From positions 421,562 to 485,561 of the forward strand of contig NZ_KI421453.1 in the NCBI RefSeq assembly GCF_000472705.1: 64,000 nt of DNA. Reading direction: 5' to 3'. This document shows positions 15,953 to 25,291 of this stretch, piece by piece (the first letter of the stretch is position 1; the number at the start of each line of letters is the position of its first letter). Source of the DNA: Mesorhizobium erdmanii USDA 3471 (GTDB lineage Bacteria; Pseudomonadota; Alphaproteobacteria; Rhizobiales; Rhizobiaceae). The notes under the pieces are model-generated. The model was not told where the DNA came from. It worked only from the letters and a program-made list of their open reading frames with translations, and searched no databases. The translations under genes were made by a program, and so were the position numbers.

Positions 15953-17434
15953 ATGACGAGGATTACACTCGGCGGTGCCGTCCTGCGCGGCACTGTCTCC
16001 ACTGCGTTAGTGGCATCGTTGATGTCCGCACCGGCGCTGGGTGCGGCTCCGGTCGACTTGAGCAAATGGTCGCCCGAATATGTGCGCTCCATTGCAGGCA
16101 CACAGGATTTTGACACGGCCGCCGATTGCGCCAAGGTCACCCCGCTGGACTACAAGGGGCGACTGACGTTCTGGTACCAGGGCGTGTTCGAGGGCGACCC
16201 CGACCTGCTGCGCCAGTACTACAAGGACTTCTTCGAAACCTTCCGCAAGACCTACCCGAACATCCAGCTCGAGGACCAAGCCCTCACCTACAACGATCTC
16301 CTGGACAAGTTCCGCACGGCGCTGCTTGGCAATGCCGCGCCGATGGCGGTGCGCCTGCAAATCCTGGGCGGTACGGAGTTCGCCTCAAAGGGCTATCTGC
16401 AGCCGCTCAAACCCGAGGACGTGGGATATTCGACCGAGGATTTCTGGCCCGGCGCCATGAAGGCCGTGACCTGGGACGGCGTCACCTACGGCGTGCCGAC
16501 CAACAACGAAACGATGGCCTTCATCTGGAACGCCGACATCTTCAAACGCGCAGGCCTCGATCCGGACAAGGCTCCGGCAACCTGGGACGATGTCGTCAAG
16601 TATTCCAAGCAGATCCACGACAAGCTCGGCATTGCCGGCTACGGCCTCGTGGCCCGTAAGAATGCCGGCAATACCCCGTACCGCTTCATGCCTCAGTTGT
16701 GGGCCTATGGCGGCGGCGTGTTCGACGAAGCCACGGCGAACCCGACCTACAAGCAGATCGAGCTCGACAGTCCGCAGAGCAAGGCCGCGCTGCAAGCCTC
16801 TTACGACATGTATGTTCGCGACAAGTCGGTTCCGGTTTCGGCACTCACCAACCAGCAGGCCGACAACCAGCCGCTGTTCCTCGCCGGCCAGCTCGGCATG
16901 ATGATCTCGCATCCGTCCGACTACAATGTCATGCTTGACCTGCAGAATAGGGCGACGGGCACCGACAAGGACAAGGCGCAGACCGTTATCAACAACATGC
17001 GCTATGGCCTGATTCCGACCGGCCCCGACGGCAAGCGTGCCGTCGTTTTCGGCGGTTCGAACATTCACATCCTGAAGCCCGAATATGTCGAGGGCGGCAA
17101 GGTGGACGAGCCGGCCGCGAAGGCCATCATATGCATGTGGACCAGCCCGGAATGGTCGCTGAAGATGGCTTACGCCGGCTCGAATCCGGGCAATCTCAAC
17201 GGCTTCAAGACCAAATGGATGAAGGAACGTCTGGACAGCATCAAGTTCCTCGATGTCACGACTTCGATGCTGCCATATGGCATCCCGTTTCCGGCGCTGC
17301 CCCAGTCGCCTGAGATCATGAACATCATCGTCCCCGACATGCTGCAGAATGCCCTGACCGGAGCGATGACTGTCGACCAGGCAGCGGACGATGCGGCCAA
17401 GAGGGTGAAAGAGCTGATGGGCGGCGGGCTCTAG
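15953..17434 (+). CDS. Sugar ABC transporter substrate-binding protein
   Basis: This is a 493-residue family-1 extracellular solute-binding protein. The signal peptide ends near residue 31 (APALGA). The mature protein shows LTFWYQGVFEGD, NNETMAFIWNADIFKRAGL and TWDDVVKYSKQI, typical of MalE/UgpB-type binders of oligosaccharides or sugar derivatives. At about 490 residues it is longer than the ~420 common in the family, with extra sequence at the N-terminus (PVDLSKWSPEYVRSIAGTQ). It is first in an operon with two permeases and an ATPase. A perfect hairpin 24 bases after its stop may keep its message more abundant than the permease part. The neighbouring dehydratases suggest a sugar-acid ligand. 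Confidence 0.9.
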   Translation: MTRITLGGAVLRGTVSTALVASLMSAPALGAAPVDLSKWSPEYVRSIAGTQDFDTAADCAKVTPLDYKGRLTFWYQGVFEGDPDLLRQYYKDFFETFRKTYPNIQLEDQALTYNDLLDKFRTALLGNAAPMAVRLQILGGTEFASKGYLQPLKPEDVGYSTEDFWPGAMKAVTWDGVTYGVPTNNETMAFIWNADIFKRAGLDPDKAPATWDDVVKYSKQIHDKLGIAGYGLVARKNAGNTPYRFMPQLWAYGGGVFDEATANPTYKQIELDSPQSKAALQASYDMYVRDKSVPVSALTNQQADNQPLFLAGQLGMMISHPSDYNVMLDLQNRATGTDKDKAQTVINNMRYGLIPTGPDGKRAVVFGGSNIHILKPEYVEGGKVDEPAAKAIICMWTSPEWSLKMAYAGSNPGNLNGFKTKWMKERLDSIKFLDVTTSMLPYGIPFPALPQSPEIMNIIVPDMLQNALTGAMTVDQAADDAAKRVKELMGGGL

Positions 17435-17457
17435 CCGAAGCCTGACTTGAGATCTTA

Positions 17458-17482
17458 CCGGTTGCGCCTGGAGCGCAACCGG
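17458..17482 (+). promoter_or_regulatory. Strong intercistronic hairpin after the binding-protein gene
   Basis: CCGGTTGCGC (17458-17467) pairs perfectly with GCGCAACCGG (17473-17482) around a five-base loop. No T run follows, so it is unlikely to stop transcription completely. At this position, between a binding-protein gene and its permease, such stems commonly protect the upstream message from 3' decay. Confidence 0.6.
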
Positions 17483-17511
17483 CCCGTTCCGAAAAATAAG
17501 GGCACGCCAAA

Positions 17512-18459
17512 GTGACGATCCTGACCGGCAAGACCGGGACTCGGGGAGGATTGCGACCCCTGTTGCGGAAGATCTGGGAACATCGCGCCGACTATGCGTA
17601 TGTGCTTCCCGCGATCGCCGTGATGCTGATCGTGATCGCCTATCCGATCTACTACACGGTCGAGCTGTCGTTCTTCAACACACCGCCTGGCCTGCAGCTT
17701 CGCGACAAGATCTTCGTCGGCGTCGACAATTATACGGCGATCCTCAGCAGCGAGATTTTCTGGAAGGTCACCTCCAACACCCTGATCTGGACGCTGGCAT
17801 CCACCTTCATCGCCTTTGTCCTGGGGTTTGCCTGCGCGCTGGCGCTCCATCGCGACTTTGTCGGCCGTGGTGTCCTGCGTGCCATCCTGATCATTCCCTG
17901 GGTCATCAGCGCCGTCGCCGCCTCCTATATCTGGAAGTGGATCTACCATTCGGACTTTGGCATCATCGGCGCGGTGCTGGTCCAGTTCGGATTGGCCGAC
18001 CGGCCGCCGAATTTCATCGACAGCGTCTCAACGGTGCTGCCATCGCTGATTGTCGTCAATATCTGGCGCGAGTTCCCGTTCGCCATGATCATGATGATGG
18101 CCGGCCTGCAGACCGTTCCCGACCAGTTGCTACGCGCCGCAAAGGTCGACGGAGCCAATGCATGGCAGCGCTTTTGGCATGTCACCTTCCCGCATTTGAG
18201 AAACGTCTCGACGGTGACGATCCTGCTGCTGGCAGTCGCCAACTTCAATTCCTTCATCATCCCCTGGATCATGACGGGCGGTGGCCCGTCGAACGCTTCG
18301 CATATCTGGATCACCCACATCTATGAGCTCGCCTTCGGCCGCCAGCGCTGGGGAGTGGCGTCGGCTTATTCGGTGCTGCTGTTCCTCATCCTGATGATGT
18401 TCGGTTACTTCTATGTCCGTGCGCTAAGCGGCAACGAGCGAAAGGATGGCAGCGCATGA
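17512..18459 (+). CDS. Sugar ABC transporter permease (MalF/UgpA-like)
   Basis: The 315-residue inner-membrane protein starts at GTG 17512. About six transmembrane segments are visible, the first being YAYVLPAIAVMLIVIAYPIY. The cytoplasmic EAA loop, which contacts the ATPase, is recognisable as LLRAAKVDGANAWQRFWHVT. It pairs with the next gene to form the membrane channel and overlaps it by four bases (ATGA), indicating coupled translation. Confidence 0.9.
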   Translation: MTILTGKTGTRGGLRPLLRKIWEHRADYAYVLPAIAVMLIVIAYPIYYTVELSFFNTPPGLQLRDKIFVGVDNYTAILSSEIFWKVTSNTLIWTLASTFIAFVLGFACALALHRDFVGRGVLRAILIIPWVISAVAASYIWKWIYHSDFGIIGAVLVQFGLADRPPNFIDSVSTVLPSLIVVNIWREFPFAMIMMMAGLQTVPDQLLRAAKVDGANAWQRFWHVTFPHLRNVSTVTILLLAVANFNSFIIPWIMTGGGPSNASHIWITHIYELAFGRQRWGVASAYSVLLFLILMMFGYFYVRALSGNERKDGSA

Positions 18460-19346
18460 GCACGACCGCTGAAACCGCCGCTCGAGGCCAGCCCCGCCGC
18501 CGCATGCGCGTCGATGGATGGCGGTGGGGCGGGCGCATCTTCCTCGTCTTCATGGTGCTTTACACCGCGTTGCCGATGATCTGGATGCTGCTCACCTCGA
18601 TCAAGTCCGGCTTCGCGGCCATGCAATTCCCGCCGCAATGGTGGCCTGACCAACCGACACTTGCCAGCTACCAGAAGCTGCTCGATCCGCAGAACAGCGT
18701 CGGCCAGGACTTTCTCCGCTTCTTCTGGAACAGCCTCTTCGTTTCCACTGCCACGACCATGCTTTCCGTCATCGTGGCGGTTCCCGCGGCTTATGCGTTT
18801 TCGCGCTTCACCTTCCCGGGCCGGAACTTCCTGTTCTTCGCGGTTCTGCTTCGAAACATGTTCCCGGCGGTGATCTTTCTCGTGCCGCTCTTCATCCTGA
18901 TGCGCGCGATCGGGCTGGTGAACACGCATGGCTCGTTGATCCTGACCTATCTCACTTTCGGCCTGCCGCTGGCGATCTGGCTGCTGAAGGGCTTCTACGA
19001 CAACATCCCGGTGCAGCTCGAGCAGGCAGCGCGAATCGACGGTGCGACGCGGTTCCAGGCCTTTATCCTGATCGTGATGCCGCTCTCGGCGCCAGGAATC
19101 ATCGCCACGGCGATCTATTCCTTTATCGGTGCGTGGAACGAGTACATCTACGCCTACACCTTCCTCTCCAAGAACGAGCAGCTGACGTTGCCGGTCGGCA
19201 TCCAACGCTTCTTCTCGGAAAACACGACGGACTTTCCAGGCCTGATGGCAGCCAGCTTCATCATGAGCGTGCCCGTCGTGGTCCTCTTCCTCGTCCTGCA
19301 ACGATACTTCGTACGCGCCCTCACGGAAGGCGCGGTCAAGCACTAG
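18456..19346 (+). CDS. Sugar ABC transporter permease (MalG/UgpE-like)
   Basis: The 296-residue permease overlaps the preceding permease by four bases and has AGGATGG upstream. The six-segment topology opens with IFLVFMVLYTALPMIWMLLT. The EAA loop is LEQAARIDGATRFQAFILIV. It is the second half of the heterodimeric channel of this importer, with the ATPase gene starting 10 bp downstream. Confidence 0.9.
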   Translation: MSTTAETAARGQPRRRMRVDGWRWGGRIFLVFMVLYTALPMIWMLLTSIKSGFAAMQFPPQWWPDQPTLASYQKLLDPQNSVGQDFLRFFWNSLFVSTATTMLSVIVAVPAAYAFSRFTFPGRNFLFFAVLLRNMFPAVIFLVPLFILMRAIGLVNTHGSLILTYLTFGLPLAIWLLKGFYDNIPVQLEQAARIDGATRFQAFILIVMPLSAPGIIATAIYSFIGAWNEYIYAYTFLSKNEQLTLPVGIQRFFSENTTDFPGLMAASFIMSVPVVVLFLVLQRYFVRALTEGAVKH

Positions 19347-19356
19347 GGAGTTGCCG

Positions 19357-20454
19357 ATGGCCCATGTGGTCCTCAAAGATCTCGTCAAGACCTACGGCAG
19401 CTTCAAGGCCGTCAACGAGGTTTCGTTGACCGTCAATGACGGCGAGTTCGTTGCGCTCGTCGGTCCGTCAGGCTGCGGCAAGACAACAACCCTCAATCTC
19501 GTCGCTGGTCTGATTCCGATCACGTCAGGCGACATCGTCATCGGAGACCGGGTGGTCAACGACCTCGACCCGAAGGACCGGGACATAGCAATGGTGTTCC
19601 AGAACTACGCACTCTATCCGCAAAAGTCGGTCTACAAGAATCTCGCCTTCCCCTTGCAGATGCGCAAACTGCCCAAGGACGAGATCGAAAGGAAGGTCAA
19701 GGAAGCGGCGCGCGTGCTCGATATGACGGAGTTGCTCGAGCGTAAGCCGCGCGAGCTTTCGGGCGGGCAGCAGCAGCGTGTGGCGCTGGGCCGCGCCCTC
19801 GTACGCGATCCCGCTGTGTTCCTCATGGACGAGCCGCTTTCCAATCTCGATGCAAAACTGCGCGTGCAAATGCGGTCGGAGATAAAGCGCTTCCACCAGG
19901 ACCTCAAGGCCACGATCATCTATGTGACGCACGACCAGCTCGAAGCCGTTACCATGGCAGACAGGATGGCCGTGATGAACGGCGGCTACCTGCAACAATA
20001 CGATTCACCCGCGCAGGTCTTTGCCCATCCTGTGAACATGTTCGTCGCCAGCTTCATCGGCAGCCCGGCGATGAGCCTTGTTCCGCTGGAAGCATCGACG
20101 ACAAACGGCAACATCGTGCTGACGGGCGCGGAGCGCTGGAGCCTCGAGCTCTCGCCGCGCAACGCCCGGAAAGTCGCTCGGGCAGCGACCAGGAAAGTCG
20201 TGCTCGGCGCACGTCACTCGACGATCAAGCTCCACAAGAGCGCGGTGCCGGGCAGCGTCCCTGCCAAGGCCTACACAGTGGAGCCTACCGGAGACATCAC
20301 CTTCGTGCAGGCGTTCGTGTCCGGAGCTATCGTCAATGTCAGCGTACCGCCGGCGATTGCCGTCGCGCCAGACGAGCAGATCTGGCTCGAGTTCGACCAG
20401 GAGCGGATGCACCTGTTCGACGGCGAAACTGAAATGGCCCTCGAGGCTGACTGA
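19357..20454 (+). CDS. Sugar ABC transporter ATP-binding protein (MalK/UgpC-like)
   Basis: ATG 19357 is used because AGGGAG lies just upstream; an in-frame TTG at 19351 is less likely. The 365 residues contain Walker A GPSGCGKTT, signature LSGGQQQR, Walker B VFLMDEPLSNLD and a switch histidine (YVTHDQ). After residue ~240 comes the C-terminal TOBE/MalK-type beta domain that often senses regulators. It energises uptake by the two adjacent permeases. Confidence 0.92.
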   Translation: MAHVVLKDLVKTYGSFKAVNEVSLTVNDGEFVALVGPSGCGKTTTLNLVAGLIPITSGDIVIGDRVVNDLDPKDRDIAMVFQNYALYPQKSVYKNLAFPLQMRKLPKDEIERKVKEAARVLDMTELLERKPRELSGGQQQRVALGRALVRDPAVFLMDEPLSNLDAKLRVQMRSEIKRFHQDLKATIIYVTHDQLEAVTMADRMAVMNGGYLQQYDSPAQVFAHPVNMFVASFIGSPAMSLVPLEASTTNGNIVLTGAERWSLELSPRNARKVARAATRKVVLGARHSTIKLHKSAVPGSVPAKAYTVEPTGDITFVQAFVSGAIVNVSVPPAIAVAPDEQIWLEFDQERMHLFDGETEMALEAD

Positions 20455-20485
20455 GACAGGACAGGTGCATTTGGAGTGGGGGCGG

Positions 20486-21649
20486 ATGACCGAGAAGCTT
20501 AAGATTAGCGCGATCAAGCCCTACCCAGTGTGGGTAGGAACGCGCAACCAAATGCTCGTCAAGATCGAGACCGACCAAGGCATCTTCGGCTGGGGGGAGA
20601 GCGGCTTGAGCGGCCGCGAGAGGGCGGTGACCGGCGCTGTCGAGCACTATCGTGAGTTTCTTATCGGCCGCGACCCTATGCAGATCGGGCGGATATGGCA
20701 GGAGGTCTATCGCAGCCAGTATTTCGAAGGCGGGCGCGTTTTGCAGGCAGCGATTTCCGCCATCGACATCGCCCTGCACGACATCAAGGGCAAGGCGCTG
20801 GGGGTGCCGGTCTACGAGTTGCTCGGCGGCAAGCAGCGAGACCGTATTCCTACCTTTGCATCGACCGGAGACGAGGCCGAGGGCGATGCTGCCATCGAGC
20901 GCGCCCGCGAATTGCGCGCGCAGGGCTGGCAGGCGATCCGCTTCTTCCCCGTCGGGCAAAGCAGCAGAGACGTCTTCGAGCCGCGCGAGTCGATTGGCGC
21001 TACCGCGAGGACGATGAACAAGGCCCGCGAGGCGCTGGGCGACGACGCCGTGCTGGGCATCGATTATCATCATCGGCTGTCGGTGGCCGAGGCGGCGAGC
21101 TTTTGCAACAAGCTCAGCCGCGGCGTGCTGGATTTCCTCGAGGAGCCGATACGCGACGAGACGCCGGAGGCCTACGAATCGCTGCGCAAGATGACTGACA
21201 TTCCGTTCGCCATCGGTGAGGAATTTGCCAGCAAGTGGCAGTTCCTGCCCTACATCGAACGCGGCATCCATCAGTTCAACCGGCTCGACATATGCAATGT
21301 CGGCGGATTCACCGAGGCGATGAAAGTCGCTGGCTGGAGCGAGGCGCACTATGTGGACCTGATGCCGCACAACCCCCTTGGTCCGGTGTGCACCGCCGCG
21401 ACTATCCATCTCGGCGCCGCGGTGCCGAATTTCGCGTGGCTCGAGACCAGAGCGCCGGAAAGGAAGCTGGGCTTCGACAATTCCGAGTTCTTTCCCGTGC
21501 AACCACGGCTGGACGGCCCGGACTATCCGGTTAGCGACCTGCCGGGGCTCGGCGTCGAGGTCAACGAAGAGGCGATCCGAGCGCGGAGTTTCCGTTTCTG
21601 GGAAGCGCCCCACCTCAAGCGCCGCGATGGTTCTGTCACCAACTGGTAG
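20486..21649 (+). CDS. Mandelate racemase/galactonate dehydratase-like family protein D
   Basis: The 387-residue enolase-superfamily protein starts at ATG 20486 after GGAG; the longer frame overlaps the ATPase gene and is rejected. Motifs are SAIDIALHDIKGKA, LGIDYHHRLS (metal ligand), FLEEPIRDE, IGEEFASKW and a His in LMPHNPLGPV, as in galactonate-dehydratase-like enzymes. The expected chemistry is dehydration of an aldonic or uronic acid to a 2-keto-3-deoxy acid. It is downstream of the transporter genes and directly before the RraA-like gene, giving an import-dehydrate-cleave order. Confidence 0.86.
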   Translation: MTEKLKISAIKPYPVWVGTRNQMLVKIETDQGIFGWGESGLSGRERAVTGAVEHYREFLIGRDPMQIGRIWQEVYRSQYFEGGRVLQAAISAIDIALHDIKGKALGVPVYELLGGKQRDRIPTFASTGDEAEGDAAIERARELRAQGWQAIRFFPVGQSSRDVFEPRESIGATARTMNKAREALGDDAVLGIDYHHRLSVAEAASFCNKLSRGVLDFLEEPIRDETPEAYESLRKMTDIPFAIGEEFASKWQFLPYIERGIHQFNRLDICNVGGFTEAMKVAGWSEAHYVDLMPHNPLGPVCTAATIHLGAAVPNFAWLETRAPERKLGFDNSEFFPVQPRLDGPDYPVSDLPGLGVEVNEEAIRARSFRFWEAPHLKRRDGSVTNW

Positions 21650-21672
21650 TTCAATTTCAACCGGAGTCCATC

Positions 21673-22407
21673 ATGACGCATACCCCCGACATCACGCGGC
21701 CACCTAGAGACCTGATCGACGCGCTAAGGGAGATCGGCGCCGCAACGGTTGCCGGCACGCTTGGCCACATGGGCTTCCGCAATCCGCATATGGTCGGACC
21801 GGTGGCGCAGAACCACGGGAAGTCGATCGTCGGGCCGGCGCTGACGCTACAGTTCCTGCCGCAGCGGCCGGATCTTTTCAACGAGGGAGAATACGCCGAT
21901 CCAGAGACCCAACTGCATCGGCACGTGCTCTATCATGCGCAGGAGGGCGACGTGGTTGTGGTCGACGCGCGCGGCGACATGAGCTCGGGCGTCTTCGGCG
22001 ATATGATGTCGACCTATTTCAAAGGCAGGGGCGGCGCGGGTATCGTCATCGACGGATGCATGCGCGACCGGCCCAATGTCGAGAAGCTCGATCTGCCGTT
22101 GTGGCTGCGCGGCTGGACGCCCAACTACCATGTGCAGACCAGCATCTATCCAAACGCCGTCAACGTTCCGATTGCCTGCGGCGGCGTCACGGTCATCCCC
22201 GGCGACATTATCGTGGCCGACGACGACGGAGTGGTGGTGGTTCCAGTCGCAATGGCCTCAAAAGTGATTGAAGAATCGAAGAAGCATCACGATTGGGAAG
22301 ATTTTTCGCGAGAGAAGCTCATGCAAGGCGCGCCGTTGCAACGCTACTATCCGCTGCATGACGATGCCCGGGCAGAATACGAAGAGTGGCGCAGCGCAAA
22401 GCGCTAG
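21673..22407 (+). CDS. RraA-like family protein (probable class II pyruvate aldolase type)
   Basis: The 244-residue protein belongs to the RraA/HMG-aldolase fold. It shows GDVVVVDARGDMSSGVFGD (about residues 92-110), the catalytic-type pair Arg131-Asp132 in GCMRDRPNV, and the C-terminal GDIIVADDDGVVVVP. Such proteins are often labelled ribonuclease regulators, but members with the Arg-Asp pair in catabolic operons cleave 4-hydroxy-2-keto acids to pyruvate. Following a sugar-acid dehydratase gene, an aldolase or lyase role is the better inference. It is the last gene of the rightward operon. Confidence 0.8.
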   Translation: MTHTPDITRPPRDLIDALREIGAATVAGTLGHMGFRNPHMVGPVAQNHGKSIVGPALTLQFLPQRPDLFNEGEYADPETQLHRHVLYHAQEGDVVVVDARGDMSSGVFGDMMSTYFKGRGGAGIVIDGCMRDRPNVEKLDLPLWLRGWTPNYHVQTSIYPNAVNVPIACGGVTVIPGDIIVADDDGVVVVPVAMASKVIEESKKHHDWEDFSREKLMQGAPLQRYYPLHDDARAEYEEWRSAKR

Positions 22408-23011
22408 CAGAACCAGCTGGCGTATGGACCACCAGCGCGTCTCGACCAGAACTTCGTGTGCTTGGAGCGGTGCAGCGTCAAAGGTGATGTCCGATTTCGG
22501 CGTGGCCTCGACGATCGCGCGGGTCTCGAACCTCGGCGTTCTCACCTATGGCATCTACGCCGCCGCGAAATGAGCCTGAGTTCCGGGCGGCAAGACGACG
22601 CCCACGGTTTAGAAGCCAGCGCCACTTCGCTTATCGATGCTGCGATCGGCGGAGATCTCGCTGGCGGTTCCGTTGAGTTCAGGCGTCGTGCGCTGCCTGA
22701 ACCGACACCGCAACGTTGCGCTCTGTCCTCGACGCCGCGAGTTCGATTCCGATCATCTTGATTTGCTGGCTCTTTGCCTATCTCTGCTCGATACGCCCCA
22801 TCAACTGAGCCTTCGGGTCATCGCGGTTGCCTGCGAAACGCACGGCCTTTCGAGCCTGCCTCCGCAACGGCCGGCAAATTGCGGGGCCGGGTTCAGCACT
22901 CTTCCCGTATCGTTTTCGCGAGCGTGCTTACGTCGACGCTGGTCTGCCAGTTGGTGCCGGAGGACTGCCTGCGAAGGCAGGTACAGCCGCAAGACGGACA
23001 TCCTGGCTGAA
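22408..23011. other. 604 bp of non-coding or degraded sequence
   Basis: No intact gene is supported. One frame (22491-22573) ends in GVASTIARVSNLGVLTYGIY, which reads like the tail of a lost gene. Hairpins occur at 22677-22702 (GTTCAGGC/GCCTGAAC) and near 22970. The stretch separates the sugar-acid locus from the next island and could be a decayed insertion, but I cannot name its source. Confidence 0.4.
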
Positions 23012-23914
23012 CTACCCGAGCGTTTGACTGGCAAGGGCATAAGTCATCGGCGTGATTGCACCGCCGGCGGCAAAATCGGTCAGGCTTTTGCCCATCGACA
23101 TGGTGAGCACAGTGTCGAAAACCGGCATTCCGCTGTGCGACAGAAAGGCGGCGAACTCGCCATTGTGCATGTGGGTGTCGATCCGCAGGAAAGACCCCGA
23201 ATGGTCGGTCACGTGCGGCTTGACGACCGCGATGGCGTCCGCGTCGCGTTCCGCCACGACCGGCCCTACAACATGACCCCGCCCGAACGGCCGACAGAGC
23301 GCAAACGCGTTCAATGTGTCGCCCTTGAAAAGACCGTAACCCGCAGAGTGCGCGAAAAGCTTTTCGATCAGGGCCGCCCGCCTCACGCCAAATCCTGCCG
23401 CGTCGAGGGCGATCGCCGCGGCAATATCGTTTGCCCCCAAAGTCCGAACGTCACCTGGAGTATTTGTCACCCTACCCGTCGTCAGTGTGCGGGCAATGCC
23501 CTGACATTGATAAACGGTCTTCTCCGGTTGAAAGTCGAGCGAGAGATAGAGCCGCCTTGCCGCCCGGGTTGCATTGAGCCGCAGATCGCAGCCGACGACG
23601 TTCTCAAAGACCCGCTTCATCAGCCATTGGCCGGCCCCCAGCGTCTGAAGTCGCGGCGAGGTAATGACCATGCCGACCGTCGAGAAATCGGCGCCATGCG
23701 CGAACCACATAGCCGAACCGAGAACCCGGCCGATCTCATCAAGCGCCACGAACCCCTGTCCGGATTCTCGCAGGAACTGCCAGTCCTCGGCCCGATGCGG
23801 CCATCCCACGGAGAGCGAGAGAGCGTGCAACCGGTCCAGTTCGACCCCTCCGATGTCGCCGATGCGCATCGAGAAGGTGTCGACTTTCAAGCTTTCGGAC
23901 GGCTTCAATTCCAT
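23012..23914 (-). CDS. Two-domain GNAT N-acetyltransferase (paralogue 1)
   Basis: This is a 300-residue protein. Residues ~15-150 form a GNAT fold with the acetyl-CoA loop in SPRLQTLGAGQWLMKRVF. Residues ~160-290 form a second GNAT-like domain of the YitH type (FALCRPFGRGHVVGPV). The C-terminus PMTYALASQTLG closely parallels PKVYALANQALG in the gene at 33029. The substrate acylated is unknown; nearby amine-oxidising and deacetylase genes hint at an amine or amino acid. It is divergent from the ArgE-type gene across 241 bp. Confidence 0.82.
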   Translation of the reverse strand: MELKPSESLKVDTFSMRIGDIGGVELDRLHALSLSVGWPHRAEDWQFLRESGQGFVALDEIGRVLGSAMWFAHGADFSTVGMVITSPRLQTLGAGQWLMKRVFENVVGCDLRLNATRAARRLYLSLDFQPEKTVYQCQGIARTLTTGRVTNTPGDVRTLGANDIAAAIALDAAGFGVRRAALIEKLFAHSAGYGLFKGDTLNAFALCRPFGRGHVVGPVVAERDADAIAVVKPHVTDHSGSFLRIDTHMHNGEFAAFLSHSGMPVFDTVLTMSMGKSLTDFAAGGAITPMTYALASQTLG

Positions 23915-24155
23915 GCCTCTGAAAGATTACCGCAACTTGACGGACGACACGCTACAGTCGCCTCTGCTCACCAACGCTAAACAAACTGGCCCCGTACGAT
24001 TTGCTCGAAAGCCGCGTGCCAACGCAAGATTCAACTGAAACATTTCCGCTTTCGGCACGCAATCGCGTCAGACCGCGCACATCCTTCCCGGCAATGTTGC
24101 AACTATGGTCGACGGCACCCAACCCCGGCGAACCCGAAACGTTTTGAGAGCTGGA

Positions 24156-25280
24156 ATGGACGTCTTCGACATTCTCGACCGTCTCGTCGCCTTTCCATCG
24201 GTTGCCGGCAAGCCGAACGGCGACATCGCAGGGTGGATCGAGGCCTACCTCGCGGGACACGGAATAAAGGTCACCCTGCTTCCAGGGCCGGAAGGCGACC
24301 GTTTCAATCTTTTCGCGACGGTCGGGCCCGCCGATGTCCCCGGCTACATCCTGTCCGGCCACATGGACGTCGTTCCCGCCGGCGAGCCGCAATGGAGTTC
24401 GGCTCCTTTCGCGCTGCACCTGGAGGGCGAGCGGCTCTATGGACGCGGCACCACCGACATGAAGGGATTTCTGGCCGCAGCGCTCGCCGCCGTGCCTGCG
24501 CTGGCGGGACTTCGCCTTGCCAGGCCAATCCACCTCGCCTTCTCTTATGACGAGGAGGTGGGATGCCGAGGGGTGCCGCATCTGATCGCCCGCCTTCCCG
24601 AACTTTGCGCCAAGCCGCTCGGCGTCATCGTCGGCGAGCCGAGCGTCATGCGCGCGGTGCGCGGCCACAAGGGCAAGGCGGCCGCCCGCGTGACCGTCCA
24701 CGGGCGTACCGGGCATTCCTCACGGCCCGATCTCGGCCTGAACGCCATCCACGGCATGGCTGATGTGCTGAGCACGGCCGTCGGTGAAGCCGGGCGGCTG
24801 ACGCGCGGTCCGTTCGACCTTTCGTTCGAGCCATCCTACTCCTCGCTGCAAGCCGGCGTGGTGGCGGGCGGACAGTCGGTCAACATAATTCCCGACACCT
24901 GCACTCTGGACCTGGAGGCTCGCGCCATTCCAGGCGTCGACCCGGCCAACCTGCTCACGCCGGTAAAGGCGCGAGCCGACGCGCTTGCAGCCGAAGGTTT
25001 TCGGGTCGAGTGGACGCCGATGAGCGCCTATCCGGCGCTGTCGCTGCCACAAGACGCGGCACTGGCGGCATTGCTGCGCGAGTTGACCGGCAAAGCGCCG
25101 CTTGCCGCCGTCAGCTACGGCACCGAGGCCGGACTTTACCAGGCCGCCGGGTTAGACGCGATCATTTGCGGGCCCGGCGACATCGGCCGCGCCCACAAGC
25201 CGGACGAATACATTCTCGCCAGCGAGCTCACCGCCTGCCAGCGGATGATCGAGGCGCTTGGCGCCCGTTGCGCGGCCTGA
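24156..25280 (+). CDS. ArgE-type deacetylase (M20 metallopeptidase family)
   Basis: ATG 24156 (GAGAG upstream) gives 374 residues. M20 hallmarks are SGHMDVVPAG (His69, Asp71), GRGTTDMKG (bridging Asp101), YDEEVGC (Glu133-Glu134) and VGEPS. The insert dimerisation domain is about residues 175-285, and the final metal ligand is in GRAHKPDEYI. It resembles acetylornithine deacetylase, releasing acetate from an N-acetylated amino acid. Here it heads a catabolic run (hydroxyacid dehydrogenase, cupin, aldehyde dehydrogenase) rather than arginine genes, so a catabolic N-acyl substrate is likely and the argE name is withheld. Confidence 0.86.
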   Translation: MDVFDILDRLVAFPSVAGKPNGDIAGWIEAYLAGHGIKVTLLPGPEGDRFNLFATVGPADVPGYILSGHMDVVPAGEPQWSSAPFALHLEGERLYGRGTTDMKGFLAAALAAVPALAGLRLARPIHLAFSYDEEVGCRGVPHLIARLPELCAKPLGVIVGEPSVMRAVRGHKGKAAARVTVHGRTGHSSRPDLGLNAIHGMADVLSTAVGEAGRLTRGPFDLSFEPSYSSLQAGVVAGGQSVNIIPDTCTLDLEARAIPGVDPANLLTPVKARADALAAEGFRVEWTPMSAYPALSLPQDAALAALLRELTGKAPLAAVSYGTEAGLYQAAGLDAIICGPGDIGRAHKPDEYILASELTACQRMIEALGARCAA

Positions 25281-25291
25281 AGGGAACCGCA

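Noticed and set aside
20339..21613. 424-codon frame on the - strand
   Set aside because: It is antisense to enolase-family gene D, which has all superfamily motifs.
22741..22750. GTTCGATTCC, resembling a tRNA T-loop
   Set aside because: The flanking bases do not form a T-stem and no anticodon or acceptor arm is present.
22637..23980. 447-codon frame on the + strand
   Set aside because: It is mostly antisense to the GNAT gene at 23012; the part outside it shows no motifs.
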